54,308 nucleotides of DNA, taken from Firmicutes bacterium CAG:345. GTDB taxonomy: Bacteria > Bacillota_I > Bacilli_A > RFN20 > CAG-288. This document shows positions 1 to 7,468 of this stretch, in pieces. The notes under the pieces were generated by a model. The model was given only the letters and a program-made list of their open reading frames with translations, was not told where the DNA came from and did not search any database. Each line of letters opens with the position of its first letter. Positions within the stretch are counted from its first letter, which is position 1. The stretch lies in assembly GCA_000433315.1 (NCBI GenBank), contig FR893358.1, positions 1 to 54,308 on the forward strand. Reading direction: 5' to 3'. Made by a program: the position numbers and the translations under genes.

Positions 1-766
1 TTTCAGTTCTTATATCATCTTCTAGATATGCCAAAGAATTATAATTATCTTTTACTTGATATTCATATTTTCTTTTTATACATTTTTCAGAATCAGGATT
101 TTGTACCAATTCTATTAAATACTTGCTATCTTCTTTAGTTATTGTTCCTTTAACTAAAGTTCCTTTTGCACTTCCAACATTTTGATATATTTTAAATGAT
201 GAAGTATTTTCCGCACTTCTATTATCGAATTCTGCTCTCCAACATGGTGTTTCTCCTTCATTCTTTTCATATGATCTTAATACTATTAAATTATCAGTAT
301 CGACAAATATTTTAAAACCATCTTCAAATTCAATTCTTTTAGCATAGCTGAATTTTCCATCATTAGATTTTGATCTATCAAAATAATAACTTAAAGTTCC
401 ATCTTTTATTTTAAATTCATTGACATTATCAATAACTTCAGAAAATATTATTTCTCCTGTTTCTTTACAATAATAATTATTACCTTCTTTTACAAATTCA
501 AATTCTGGTAATCCATTTCTATAAAGAATAATTTTATTTTCAAGAAGATCTATTTTCCATAAAAAAGAAAGATAGCCCGAAAATAAAAAATCAGTTTCAT
601 AAGAAACTGGAAGAAGCAAAGATATATTAAAATTTCTCAAAACAAAATTATCAAATAAAGGAATAACAAATTTAGACATTTCACCGCCGGAATTCATATC
701 GACAGCAACAGAAAGATGTTCGGTATTGAAGTTTTCGAATTTCAACAACTTGGATAAATTACTCAT
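1..766 (-). CDS. Unknown protein, 3' end beyond the window
   Basis: An open frame of 255 codons starts at the ATG at 764-766 and runs off the left edge without a stop. The start is set by a GGAGG site a few bases upstream (about 772-778). The visible part begins MSNLSKLLKFENFN and is rich in beta-strand-like segments and aromatic residues. It has no signal peptide, membrane segment or motif I recognise. A promoter lies upstream at 814-841, and the neighbouring antiporter operon ends in a terminator, so this is its own transcription unit. The function is unknown; that it is a real gene is well supported. Confidence 0.75.
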   Translation of the reverse strand, partial: MSNLSKLLKFENFNTEHLSVAVDMNSGGEMSKFVIPLFDNFVLRNFNISLLLPVSYETDFLFSGYLSFLWKIDLLENKIILYRNGLPEFEFVKEGNNYYCKETGEIIFSEVIDNVNEFKIKDGTLSYYFDRSKSNDGKFSYAKRIEFEDGFKIFVDTDNLIVLRSYEKNEGETPCWRAEFDNRSAENTSSFKIYQNVGSAKGTLVKGTITKEDSKYLIELVQNPDSEKCIKRKYEYQVKDNYNSLAYLEDDIRTE

Positions 767-813
767 ATACTGCCTCCATAATCATTCCAATATCGTCTCG
801 TCTAAGTATCTTC

Positions 814-841
814 ATTATCAAAAAAAATAAATGATTGTCAA
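814..841 (-). promoter_or_regulatory. Promoter of the unknown gene at 1-766
   Basis: On the minus strand TTGACA (841-836) is followed after 16 bases by GATAAT (819-814), close to the sigma-A consensus. It lies about 50 bases upstream of the start codon and just past the terminator of the antiporter operon. Confidence 0.6.
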
Positions 842-860
842 GAGATTTTGAAAAAATTCT

Positions 861-895
861 AATAAAAAAGGATGGAAGTTAGATTTCCATCCTTT
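861..895 (-). terminator. Rho-independent terminator of the antiporter operon
   Basis: Perfect 11-bp arms at 867-877 and 885-895 (AAAGGATGGAA on the plus strand) enclose a 7-base loop. On the minus strand the stem is followed by a T-rich tract. It lies 21 bases past the antiporter stop codon. Confidence 0.85.
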
Positions 896-916
896 AATTT
901 ATAAATAATACAAACT

Positions 917-2275
917 CTATTTAAGTGCTGGATCAGCTTCACCGGCTTTATATAACATATATTTAGTAAATAATGGGCCAAATAATTCAGTTAAGAAGCA
1001 AGCGGTGATAATTGTCATTGAAATTAAATTTGAGAAAGAGTTAAGTACTGGCAATTGACTTGCGATAAGTGCTAATCCTAAGGCAACACCACCTTGAGGC
1101 ATTAAACCTAATGACATTAAATTTGTAATTTTCTTCGGCAATCTTGTAAGGTTACCAACAAGTAATACGCCAACATATTTTCCTAAAGAACGACCGATAA
1201 CGTAGCACAATATAGATATAACTAAGACAATAAGAATATCTGAAGTAACTGTACTAAAGTCTAAATCAGCACCAGATAAAATGAAGAAAGTCATGACAAA
1301 AGGTGGGGTAAAACGATCGAATAATTCGACTGTTTTTGGTTCTTCTGGAGAGAAATTAGTATAGACAACACCTAGTGCCATAACAGCGAACAAATCGGAA
1401 ATATTCATATTATTTCCGGCAAGGCCATGATTAGCAAATAAAGTATTAAAAGCCGTGTTCAATGCCCAGCAAGCACCAGCAGCACCTAAGACCATAGCAA
1501 GAATACTGCATAAGCGAGTTCCTCTACCATGGAAATAACGAACTAATAAAACTAATCCAAAACCAAATGCAATACCAATAATAACAGCTAAAATAATATC
1601 GATAAATGGTAAAGCAATACTTAAAGCAAGATTAGAATTACCTTGTCCAGGAGAAAGAATTTCAATTACTGCAATGGAAATTCCAAAGAAAATCAAAGCA
1701 GTGGCATCATCGACAGCAACAGTAGCAACAAGTGTATTTGTCATATCACCTTTGGCACGATACTGTTTAATAACCATAAGTGTGGCAGCAGGAGCTGTAG
1801 CAGCGCCGATGGCACCAAGAGCCAAACAATATGTGAATATCTCAAGATATGATTTATTTAAATATTTGACCATAATTGGAGAAAAACACATCGTTACCCC
1901 AGTAATGACAACAACTGCGAAAAAGCTTTCACCGAATGCTAAAGCAATTGGCTTGGCACCAACGCTTTTAAGGAAGCTGGTTTTAAATTCACATCCGATT
2001 GTAAATGCAATGAAAGCTAATTCAATTTTTACAATAATTTTTAATGCGTCTACAGTATTCATGGCAATAATGCCATCAAATCCAGGAATTAATCCAAATA
2101 ATCCTGGGCCGAGAAGTAGACCGGTTAATAAGTAACCAGTAACATTTGGAACATGTAACAATTTTGTAAGCTTACTGGAAAGCAAACCTCCTAAAAGGAT
2201 GCAAGCTAAAGCAAGCATTAAGACCATCGGCGATTTGCCAGAGGCCTCATAATCGATTAAACTGAATAACAACAT
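917..2275 (-). CDS. CPA2-family cation/proton antiporter
   Basis: Integral membrane transporter of the Na+/H+ or K+/H+ exchanger superfamily (KefB/GerN/NapA type). The 452 residues are almost entirely hydrophobic segments, consistent with 12-13 membrane helices. The paired acidic residues typical of the transport core are visible as AVDDATALIFFG about residues 187-198. There is no C-terminal RCK/TrkA-N nucleotide-binding domain, so control is not built into the polypeptide. It lies 33 bases downstream of a PII-like gene in the same operon, which suggests that the small protein gates the transporter. The ion cannot be told from sequence. The start codon has only a weak ribosome site (AGGCG), so translation may depend on the upstream gene. 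Confidence 0.88.
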   Translation of the reverse strand: MLLFSLIDYEASGKSPMVLMLALACILLGGLLSSKLTKLLHVPNVTGYLLTGLLLGPGLFGLIPGFDGIIAMNTVDALKIIVKIELAFIAFTIGCEFKTSFLKSVGAKPIALAFGESFFAVVVITGVTMCFSPIMVKYLNKSYLEIFTYCLALGAIGAATAPAATLMVIKQYRAKGDMTNTLVATVAVDDATALIFFGISIAVIEILSPGQGNSNLALSIALPFIDIILAVIIGIAFGFGLVLLVRYFHGRGTRLCSILAMVLGAAGACWALNTAFNTLFANHGLAGNNMNISDLFAVMALGVVYTNFSPEEPKTVELFDRFTPPFVMTFFILSGADLDFSTVTSDILIVLVISILCYVIGRSLGKYVGVLLVGNLTRLPKKITNLMSLGLMPQGGVALGLALIASQLPVLNSFSNLISMTIITACFLTELFGPLFTKYMLYKAGEADPALK

Positions 2276-2308
2276 AGTTAATAACGCCTAAAATTTAACC
2301 TTTCATAA

Positions 2309-2659
2309 TTATTCCAATGTGCAATTTTTAAAGGAAGTTCCTTCAACAGCTGGTATAACAGCAAAATATCCAGTATCACTTTCCTTAAAGTTTCCAATTG
2401 TCTCTAAGATAGTGTTCTTAATCAATTTTACTTGATCTTCATCACCAACAAAGATAAGTGTTACTGACTCTTCCCTTTCTGGATGGAGAAGTTGACGTAA
2501 AATGCCAAAATGAGAAACTGCTTCATCGTTATGTGTAAGAGCATGTCTCATATTGGTGGAATCAAGAATAGTAGCGTTTTTTATTCCCTTTTCCATCAAG
2601 GCATAAAGTATTTTGTCGAGTTTGTCGACAACATTAATAGTAGCTAAAAGCATTAACAT
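2309..2659 (-). CDS. PII-like (GlnB-fold) small regulatory protein
   Basis: A protein of about 116 residues with the size and strand-helix-strand pattern of the PII/GlnB-like fold: a hydrophobic first strand (MLMLLATINVV), a helix, a middle section, then VTLIFVGDEDQVKLIKNTI and a final strand TGYFAVIPAVEG. It lacks the classic PII T-loop uridylylation tyrosine motif, so it is a distant relative rather than GlnB/GlnK. I chose the ATG at 2657-2659 over an upstream TTG (2677) because GAGGTGA sits 5-6 bases before it (2665-2671). It is the first gene of a two-gene operon with the antiporter. PII-like proteins often bind an adenine nucleotide and control an adjacent transporter; here that is inference. 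Confidence in the fold is moderate. Confidence 0.6.
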   Translation of the reverse strand: MLMLLATINVVDKLDKILYALMEKGIKNATILDSTNMRHALTHNDEAVSHFGILRQLLHPEREESVTLIFVGDEDQVKLIKNTILETIGNFKESDTGYFAVIPAVEGTSFKNCTLE

Positions 2660-2677
2660 TTTTATCACCTCAAGCAA

Positions 2678-2705
2678 ATTATAGTACTGAAAAAAATAAA
2701 GTCAA
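2678..2705 (-). promoter_or_regulatory. Promoter of the PII-like/antiporter operon
   Basis: TTGACT (2705-2700), 16 bases, then TATAAT (2683-2678) on the minus strand. The expected transcription start (about 2671) falls at the edge of the GAGGTGA ribosome site, giving a very short leader of about 12 bases. Confidence 0.7.
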
Positions 2706-2783
2706 GTCTTATATTTTTTCGACAAAATATATTAATTTTCCAAAAAAATAAAATAAATATAAATAAATGCTTAAAAAATTAAA

Positions 2784-4580
2784 TTATTTTATTAAAAACT
2801 TAGAAACACTATCAGCATCTAAATTATACTTTTTTAAAAGTTCACTTATCGTTCCAGAAGAAATAAATTCATCAGGAAGAGCATAAACTTTTATTTCTCC
2901 ACTATATCCTAATTCATTGAGTTTTATTAAAACTTCTTCAGCAAAACCTGATTTTACTCCATAACAATCATAGATAATTATCATCTTTTTACTTAAAATT
3001 CTATCTTTATCAATATATAAAGGATGAATTTTTGAAGCCATATAGATATCATATTTGTTTTCTATTAATTTAGCTAATTTATTTCCCTCTTGTCCATAAG
3101 TAATCAATAATTTTTTGCTCTTATAATTTTCGATTACTTCAGGGCAGTCTTCCAATTTTTCATGACTGATTCTTATAAATGTAGGAAATTTATTTTCAAA
3201 AAAATTTTGATAGTTATCCAATAAATTTTTCATTTTACTAACGTTTTCTGGATGATAAATACAAGTATTTGGAATAGTTTTTAAAAAAGCATTATCATAA
3301 ATTCCCTGATGTGATGAACCATCAGCTCCTACTAAACCTGCTCTTTCAACTAAAAAAAGAATTCCTAGTTTCTGTCTTGCAACATCGTGAAGAATTTCGT
3401 CATATCCTCTTTGCAAAAACGTTGAATAAATAGATACAATTGGATGATAGCCTTTTAAGGCTAATCCAGAAGCAAAAGTTATCGAATGTTCTTCTGCTAT
3501 TCCAACATCAATTGTCCGCTCCTTAAAATCCTTAAAGCATTTGCTTAAATGAGCTCCCCAAACCATAGCAGAACATATGAGAACGGCCTTTTGGTCTTTT
3601 TGCAAAATTTCATAGACCTTTTCAGCTACAATATCTGTCATATGTGGTACATTGGGATTTATTTTTTCGCCTGTTTTAATATCAAATGGACCAATACCAT
3701 GCCAATAGCCTTGTTCGTCTTCTTGTGCATAAGAGTAACCAAGTCCTTTTTTAGTTTTAAAGTGTAAAACAATTGGATTTTTTAAATTTTTAGCAAAGGT
3801 TAAAGCATTAGCAATACTTTTAAAAGAATTTCCATCAAAAGGCCCATTATAATCTATTCCTAATGAACTGAATAAATTTGGAGCGACAAAAATTTTCTTA
3901 AAAAAGTTTTTTGTCGATCTTAAGCATATATATATCCACCTTAAAGATTTATGTTCGTTAATCTTTTTAAAACTTACTACATTTTTTAAATAGAATCCAC
4001 TTGTTCTAATTTTCGATAAAGTTTTGGCAAAAGATCCTGAATTTTTAGAAATACTCATTTCATTATCATTTAAAATGATTATTAATTTTAAATTTTTTTG
4101 TAAAGCAATTTGATTTAAAGCTTCAAAAGCTAAACCATTAGAAATCGATCCATCGCCAATAACAGCAATTGTATATGAATCATCCCCTTTAAGTTTTTTT
4201 GCTAAAGCCATACCTAAAGCTATCGATAATGAAGTTGAAGAATGACCATTATCGATTCTATCGGCAAGACATTCTTCCCTTGAAGAAAAAGGAGCTATAC
4301 CATCTAATTTTCTTATCGATTCTATATTGCGACCTGTTAAAATTTTAAATGCATACGTCTGATGACCAACATCAAAAATAATATCATCCTTAAAAGGATC
4401 AAAATATTTAATCAAACTAACAGTGAGCTCAATTATACCCAAGTTGCTGGATAAATGACCTCCGTTTTTGCTGACAACATCGATAATTTTATTGCGCAAC
4501 AAAGAAGAGACTTCTTTAAGAGTCTTTTCATCAGCATTATTTAAAAAATTATGATCAATTTTTTGCCCTTTTAATTCCAT
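2784..4580 (-). CDS. dxs: 1-deoxy-D-xylulose-5-phosphate synthase
   Basis: First enzyme of the MEP isoprenoid pathway, condensing pyruvate and glyceraldehyde-3-phosphate with thiamine diphosphate. At 598 residues it is slightly short (usual about 620-640). Diagnostic motifs are present: NGGHLSSNLG with the substrate-binding His42, DVGHQTYAFKILTGR, GHSSTS (112-117), the ThDP/Mg site GDGS (142-145) with the LNDN partner near 170-173, and the DVGIAEEHSITFASG segment with the ThDP-activating glutamate. The central region is shorter and more lysine-rich than usual. It ends the asp23-nusB-xseA-xseB run, where many Bacillota place ispA-dxs, but ispA is absent. The gap to xseB is 2 bases, so the genes are co-translated. 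Confidence 0.95.
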   Translation of the reverse strand: MELKGQKIDHNFLNNADEKTLKEVSSLLRNKIIDVVSKNGGHLSSNLGIIELTVSLIKYFDPFKDDIIFDVGHQTYAFKILTGRNIESIRKLDGIAPFSSREECLADRIDNGHSSTSLSIALGMALAKKLKGDDSYTIAVIGDGSISNGLAFEALNQIALQKNLKLIIILNDNEMSISKNSGSFAKTLSKIRTSGFYLKNVVSFKKINEHKSLRWIYICLRSTKNFFKKIFVAPNLFSSLGIDYNGPFDGNSFKSIANALTFAKNLKNPIVLHFKTKKGLGYSYAQEDEQGYWHGIGPFDIKTGEKINPNVPHMTDIVAEKVYEILQKDQKAVLICSAMVWGAHLSKCFKDFKERTIDVGIAEEHSITFASGLALKGYHPIVSIYSTFLQRGYDEILHDVARQKLGILFLVERAGLVGADGSSHQGIYDNAFLKTIPNTCIYHPENVSKMKNLLDNYQNFFENKFPTFIRISHEKLEDCPEVIENYKSKKLLITYGQEGNKLAKLIENKYDIYMASKIHPLYIDKDRILSKKMIIIYDCYGVKSGFAEEVLIKLNELGYSGEIKVYALPDEFISSGTISELLKKYNLDADSVSKFLIK

Positions 4581-4582
4581 GG

Positions 4583-4765
4583 CTATTTAGTTTCGCCTTC
4601 AACCATTACAGCAAGATCATTTAATGTCTTTTCCATTTTTTGTAAAATCTCTTGACCTTTTTTATAAAGATCAGCACTGACATTAAGATCTTGATTTGGT
4701 TCTTTCATCTTTTTTATTATTTCATTTAATTCTGCTTCTAATTCAGCATAAGTTTTTTCTTCCAT
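4583..4765 (-). CDS. xseB: Exodeoxyribonuclease VII small subunit
   Basis: A 60-residue helical protein of the XseB family, which binds XseA to form exonuclease VII, a single-strand DNA nuclease that yields short oligonucleotides. The family pattern is visible: TYAELEAELNEIIKKM near the start, a middle ADLYKKGQEILQKMEKTL and an acidic tail. It is close to the minimum length for the family. It lies 3 bases downstream of xseA and 2 bases upstream of dxs. Confidence 0.9.
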   Translation of the reverse strand: MEEKTYAELEAELNEIIKKMKEPNQDLNVSADLYKKGQEILQKMEKTLNDLAVMVEGETK

Positions 4766-4768
4766 TTT

Positions 4769-6028
4769 TTATCTCACCTTAACCTTTACTTCACCATCTT
4801 TAAAATGTATTAATAATTCATCATCTTTTTTTGTCTTTTTAGAAGAAGTTATCGTAGTTTTATCTCTGGTTACAAAAGCATATCCTTGTTCTAATATTTT
4901 CTGTGGTGATAAACCATCGAGAATAATCTTATATTGTTGAATTTGATTATTTTTACTATTTAATATATTTTTGAATAATAAATTTAATTCATCTTTATTT
5001 TTATCGAATAAAACCCTTTTTTCTTTTAAAGTGTTTGATAAACCTTGTTTCAAATTTTCTTCATACTGTTGAAGTTTACTTTTCAAATTATTAATTCTTG
5101 TACTCGGAGAAAGATTTTCAAGTTGTAAGACATAATTATGAAATTGTTGTAATTTATTTTCATAATTATATTTCAATAATGTTTTCAATTCATTTTTAGC
5201 ATTGAATCTTCTTTCTGCCAGTTCAGTTAAAGAAAAAGAAATAAGATTAGCAGCATCAGTTGGAGTGATAGCTGTTTTATCTGCTACTAAATCGGTAATT
5301 GAAGTGTCAATCTGATGTCCAACAGCAGAAATAACTGGAATTTTAGAAGAATAAATTAATCTGGCAACTTTCTCATCGTTGAACGGAGCTAAATCAGCTT
5401 TACTTCCTCCTCCTCTTGTTATCAATATTACATCCACTTCTTCGTCATTCATTGCGTTATTTAGTTCTTTATACAAGCTTTTTGAAGCTTCTAATCCTTG
5501 GACGATGGCTGAAAATACTTTTATTTTAACTGGATATCTTTTTTTCAATGTACTTTTTACATCTTGAATCGCAGCACCGCTTGAAGAAGTTATTACTCCT
5601 ACACACTTAGGATAAAGAGGAAGTTCTTTTTTATGCTCATGAGCAAAAAGTCCTTCTTTTTCTAATTTTTCTTTTAATTTTTTTAAACGAACTAATTCTT
5701 TTCCTTCGCCATCGATAATTAGATAATCAGCCCAAAAAGAAACAGTTCCTCTCTGTTTATAATAGGCAAGACTACCTTTTAATAAAACAGTATCTCCAAC
5801 ATCATATTCTTTTGATTGTACCCGAGAATATTCCGAAACTAAAACAGTCATCGAAGCTTGGACATTTCCATCATCCTCACTATCGATGAGCGTTAAATAT
5901 GTATATTTACCTTTAACATTTTTTGATTGTATTTCTCCGCGTAAATAAATATTATGAAAAAGTGATCCGCGGATCACTTCGTCTAAAATTTGTGATAAAT
6001 ACTTGACTGAAAAAATTGTATTACTCAA
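4769..6028 (-). CDS. xseA: Exodeoxyribonuclease VII large subunit
   Basis: Catalytic subunit of exonuclease VII (419 residues). The N-terminal 100 residues form the OB-fold tRNA_anti-like domain (YLRGEIQSKNVKGKYTYLTL). The catalytic domain follows, with conserved PKCVGVITSSSGAAIQDV, VILITRGGGSKADLAPFNDE and PVISAVGHQIDTSITDLVAD. A long coiled-coil region (about 270-370) carries the small-subunit contacts. Its start overlaps the end of nusB by 4 bases, so translation is coupled. Length and motif order are normal. Confidence 0.95.
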   Translation of the reverse strand: MSNTIFSVKYLSQILDEVIRGSLFHNIYLRGEIQSKNVKGKYTYLTLIDSEDDGNVQASMTVLVSEYSRVQSKEYDVGDTVLLKGSLAYYKQRGTVSFWADYLIIDGEGKELVRLKKLKEKLEKEGLFAHEHKKELPLYPKCVGVITSSSGAAIQDVKSTLKKRYPVKIKVFSAIVQGLEASKSLYKELNNAMNDEEVDVILITRGGGSKADLAPFNDEKVARLIYSSKIPVISAVGHQIDTSITDLVADKTAITPTDAANLISFSLTELAERRFNAKNELKTLLKYNYENKLQQFHNYVLQLENLSPSTRINNLKSKLQQYEENLKQGLSNTLKEKRVLFDKNKDELNLLFKNILNSKNNQIQQYKIILDGLSPQKILEQGYAFVTRDKTTITSSKKTKKDDELLIHFKDGEVKVKVR

Positions 6029-6426
6029 ATTAACACCTTATCTAAAACAGCATTGACAAATTTATAATCTAAATTATCTGCATATTTTTTAGCAAAATTA
6101 ACTGCCTCATTAATTATAACTTTTTTATCGGCACCTTTTAAAATATTTCTTTCTGTATAAGAAGCGATAAGCATTGCCTGTATAACATAATTCAATCTAT
6201 TAAATGTCCATCTATTAAGATTTGGTTCGATCTTTTTAATTATTTCATCTTTATTGATTAATGATTTAATAAATAATTCCCGGCAATACAAAGGAATTTC
6301 TTCATAATCTGCTTCGAATATACCACATATTGTAGTTTTAGGGTCTTTTTCTTGATGACTATCTCCGCCTAGAAGCATATCGTAGATAGCAAATATTACT
6401 TTTTCTCTAAGTTCTGTTTGTGTCAT
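6025..6426 (-). CDS. nusB: Transcription antitermination factor NusB
   Basis: 133-residue all-helical NusB-family protein. With NusE it binds boxA RNA and helps complete transcription of rRNA operons. Recognisable parts are the first helix (ELREKVIFAIYDMLLGG), the ILKGADKKVIINEAVNFAKKYAD segment and the closing YKFVNAVLDKVL, the strongest family signature. It overlaps xseA by 4 bases. FolD, often next in Bacillus-type clusters, is missing. Confidence 0.9.
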   Translation of the reverse strand: MTQTELREKVIFAIYDMLLGGDSHQEKDPKTTICGIFEADYEEIPLYCRELFIKSLINKDEIIKKIEPNLNRWTFNRLNYVIQAMLIASYTERNILKGADKKVIINEAVNFAKKYADNLDYKFVNAVLDKVLI

Positions 6427-6474
6427 AATTTTAAATCCGTGTTTATTCTATCACTATTTTTATTCTATTAATAG

Positions 6475-7125
6475 TTATTTTTGCTCTTTGTCAGCGCTTT
6501 TATCGGAATCGAGAACAATTCCATCATCAGCAAAATCAACTTTTTCCGTACTATCTTTATCTTTCCGATAACTTAAAATAACTTTTTTACCTTTTTCTTC
6601 TTTAACTACCACCTTTGCTTTTTTCTTCTTAACAAGATTTACAATTTCTTGTCTTTTTATCAGTGCATAAATAAGAATAGCAATAATGGCAATATGAACA
6701 AAAATTGTTAAAAGATAATCCATCGGTAAAAAATCATAAAAAGAAATCAATGGTGTAAAAGAAAATATCAAAGCATCAATCCCATAAATTACAATTGTTA
6801 GTATTAAACATCGTCTACTTCCTTTATAAGCTTTATAACCTAAATAAGAAAATAGTCCTCCTAAAAGTAGAGTGATTATTCCAGCGATAATTACAAATAA
6901 ATAGCGTGGTCCTTTAATAGCTTGAGTTATACTAAGGCCAACAATAACTGCAACATTATATACAGCTCCTAAAGCTAATGCATCTTTTCCCTGAAGATAA
7001 TTTGTCGCAAAAATAATCAAAGAAATCAATGATAAAAAGCCAGTCCATACACCATAGAGTGCATAGCGACGATATTTTCTTACAAGTTCGTCATGTACTT
7101 GTTGATAAGTTCCATATTTCGGCAT
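6475..7125 (-). CDS. Polytopic membrane protein with charged tail, unknown
   Basis: 216 residues: a short charged N-terminus, four or five hydrophobic segments between about 22 and 160, then a lysine/acid-rich cytoplasmic tail of about 55 residues (KKKKAKVVVKEEKGKK, ending in an acidic stretch). I do not recognise the family. It sits between an Asp23-family gene (2 bases upstream) and nusB, so it is co-transcribed with them. Some Asp23-family proteins are tethered to membrane partners such as AmaP, so this could be a membrane partner of the Asp23 protein. That is inference from position only. Confidence 0.75.
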   Translation of the reverse strand: MPKYGTYQQVHDELVRKYRRYALYGVWTGFLSLISLIIFATNYLQGKDALALGAVYNVAVIVGLSITQAIKGPRYLFVIIAGIITLLLGGLFSYLGYKAYKGSRRCLILTIVIYGIDALIFSFTPLISFYDFLPMDYLLTIFVHIAIIAILIYALIKRQEIVNLVKKKKAKVVVKEEKGKKVILSYRKDKDSTEKVDFADDGIVLDSDKSADKEQK

Positions 7126-7127
7126 AT

Positions 7128-7421
7128 TTATTTTCCGGCCGAAACATGCAATTCAATATTTTCAATATCTAAAGTATAAGCTATAATATTGCGAACTTCT
7201 TCATCGACTTCATGGCATTTATTAGAACGATCTATATTTTCATCAACCTTAATAACTAAATTGATTTTAATTTTTTCACCATAAAGACGGCAATAAGATA
7301 ATTTTTCATCGGCAGTAACACCAGTTACTGAATTGGCAGCATCAATTGCAATTTGACCGATTGATTTATAAGATAATCCTGTTTTTCCAAGGCTATTTTT
7401 ATTAACTAAATATTCTCCCAT
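7128..7421 (-). CDS. Asp23/Gls24 family protein
   Basis: 97-residue Asp23-family (DUF322) protein, a small cytosolic protein linked to envelope homeostasis in Bacillota. Family features are IGQIAIDAANSVTGVTAD, where the conserved early helix runs into the V-x-G-V motif, the strand KIKINLVIKVDENID, and the closing IENIELHVSAG. It occupies the place of YqhY, which in Bacillus lies upstream of nusB. Its stop is 2 bases from the next gene and it lies about 50 bases downstream of tex. Confidence 0.85.
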   Translation of the reverse strand: MGEYLVNKNSLGKTGLSYKSIGQIAIDAANSVTGVTADEKLSYCRLYGEKIKINLVIKVDENIDRSNKCHEVDEEVRNIIAYTLDIENIELHVSAGK

Positions 7422-7468
7422 TTTTCTTTCCTCACTATTTATATAATAAAATAAATTAAAATTACTTT

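Noticed and set aside
1674..2135. Plus-strand open frame of 153 codons within the antiporter gene
   Set aside because: It mirrors the hydrophobic antiporter frame on the other strand, with no ribosome site and no family resemblance.
2700..2783. Terminator after dxs
   Set aside because: Only A/T-rich weak pairings are present; no stable hairpin with a T tract.
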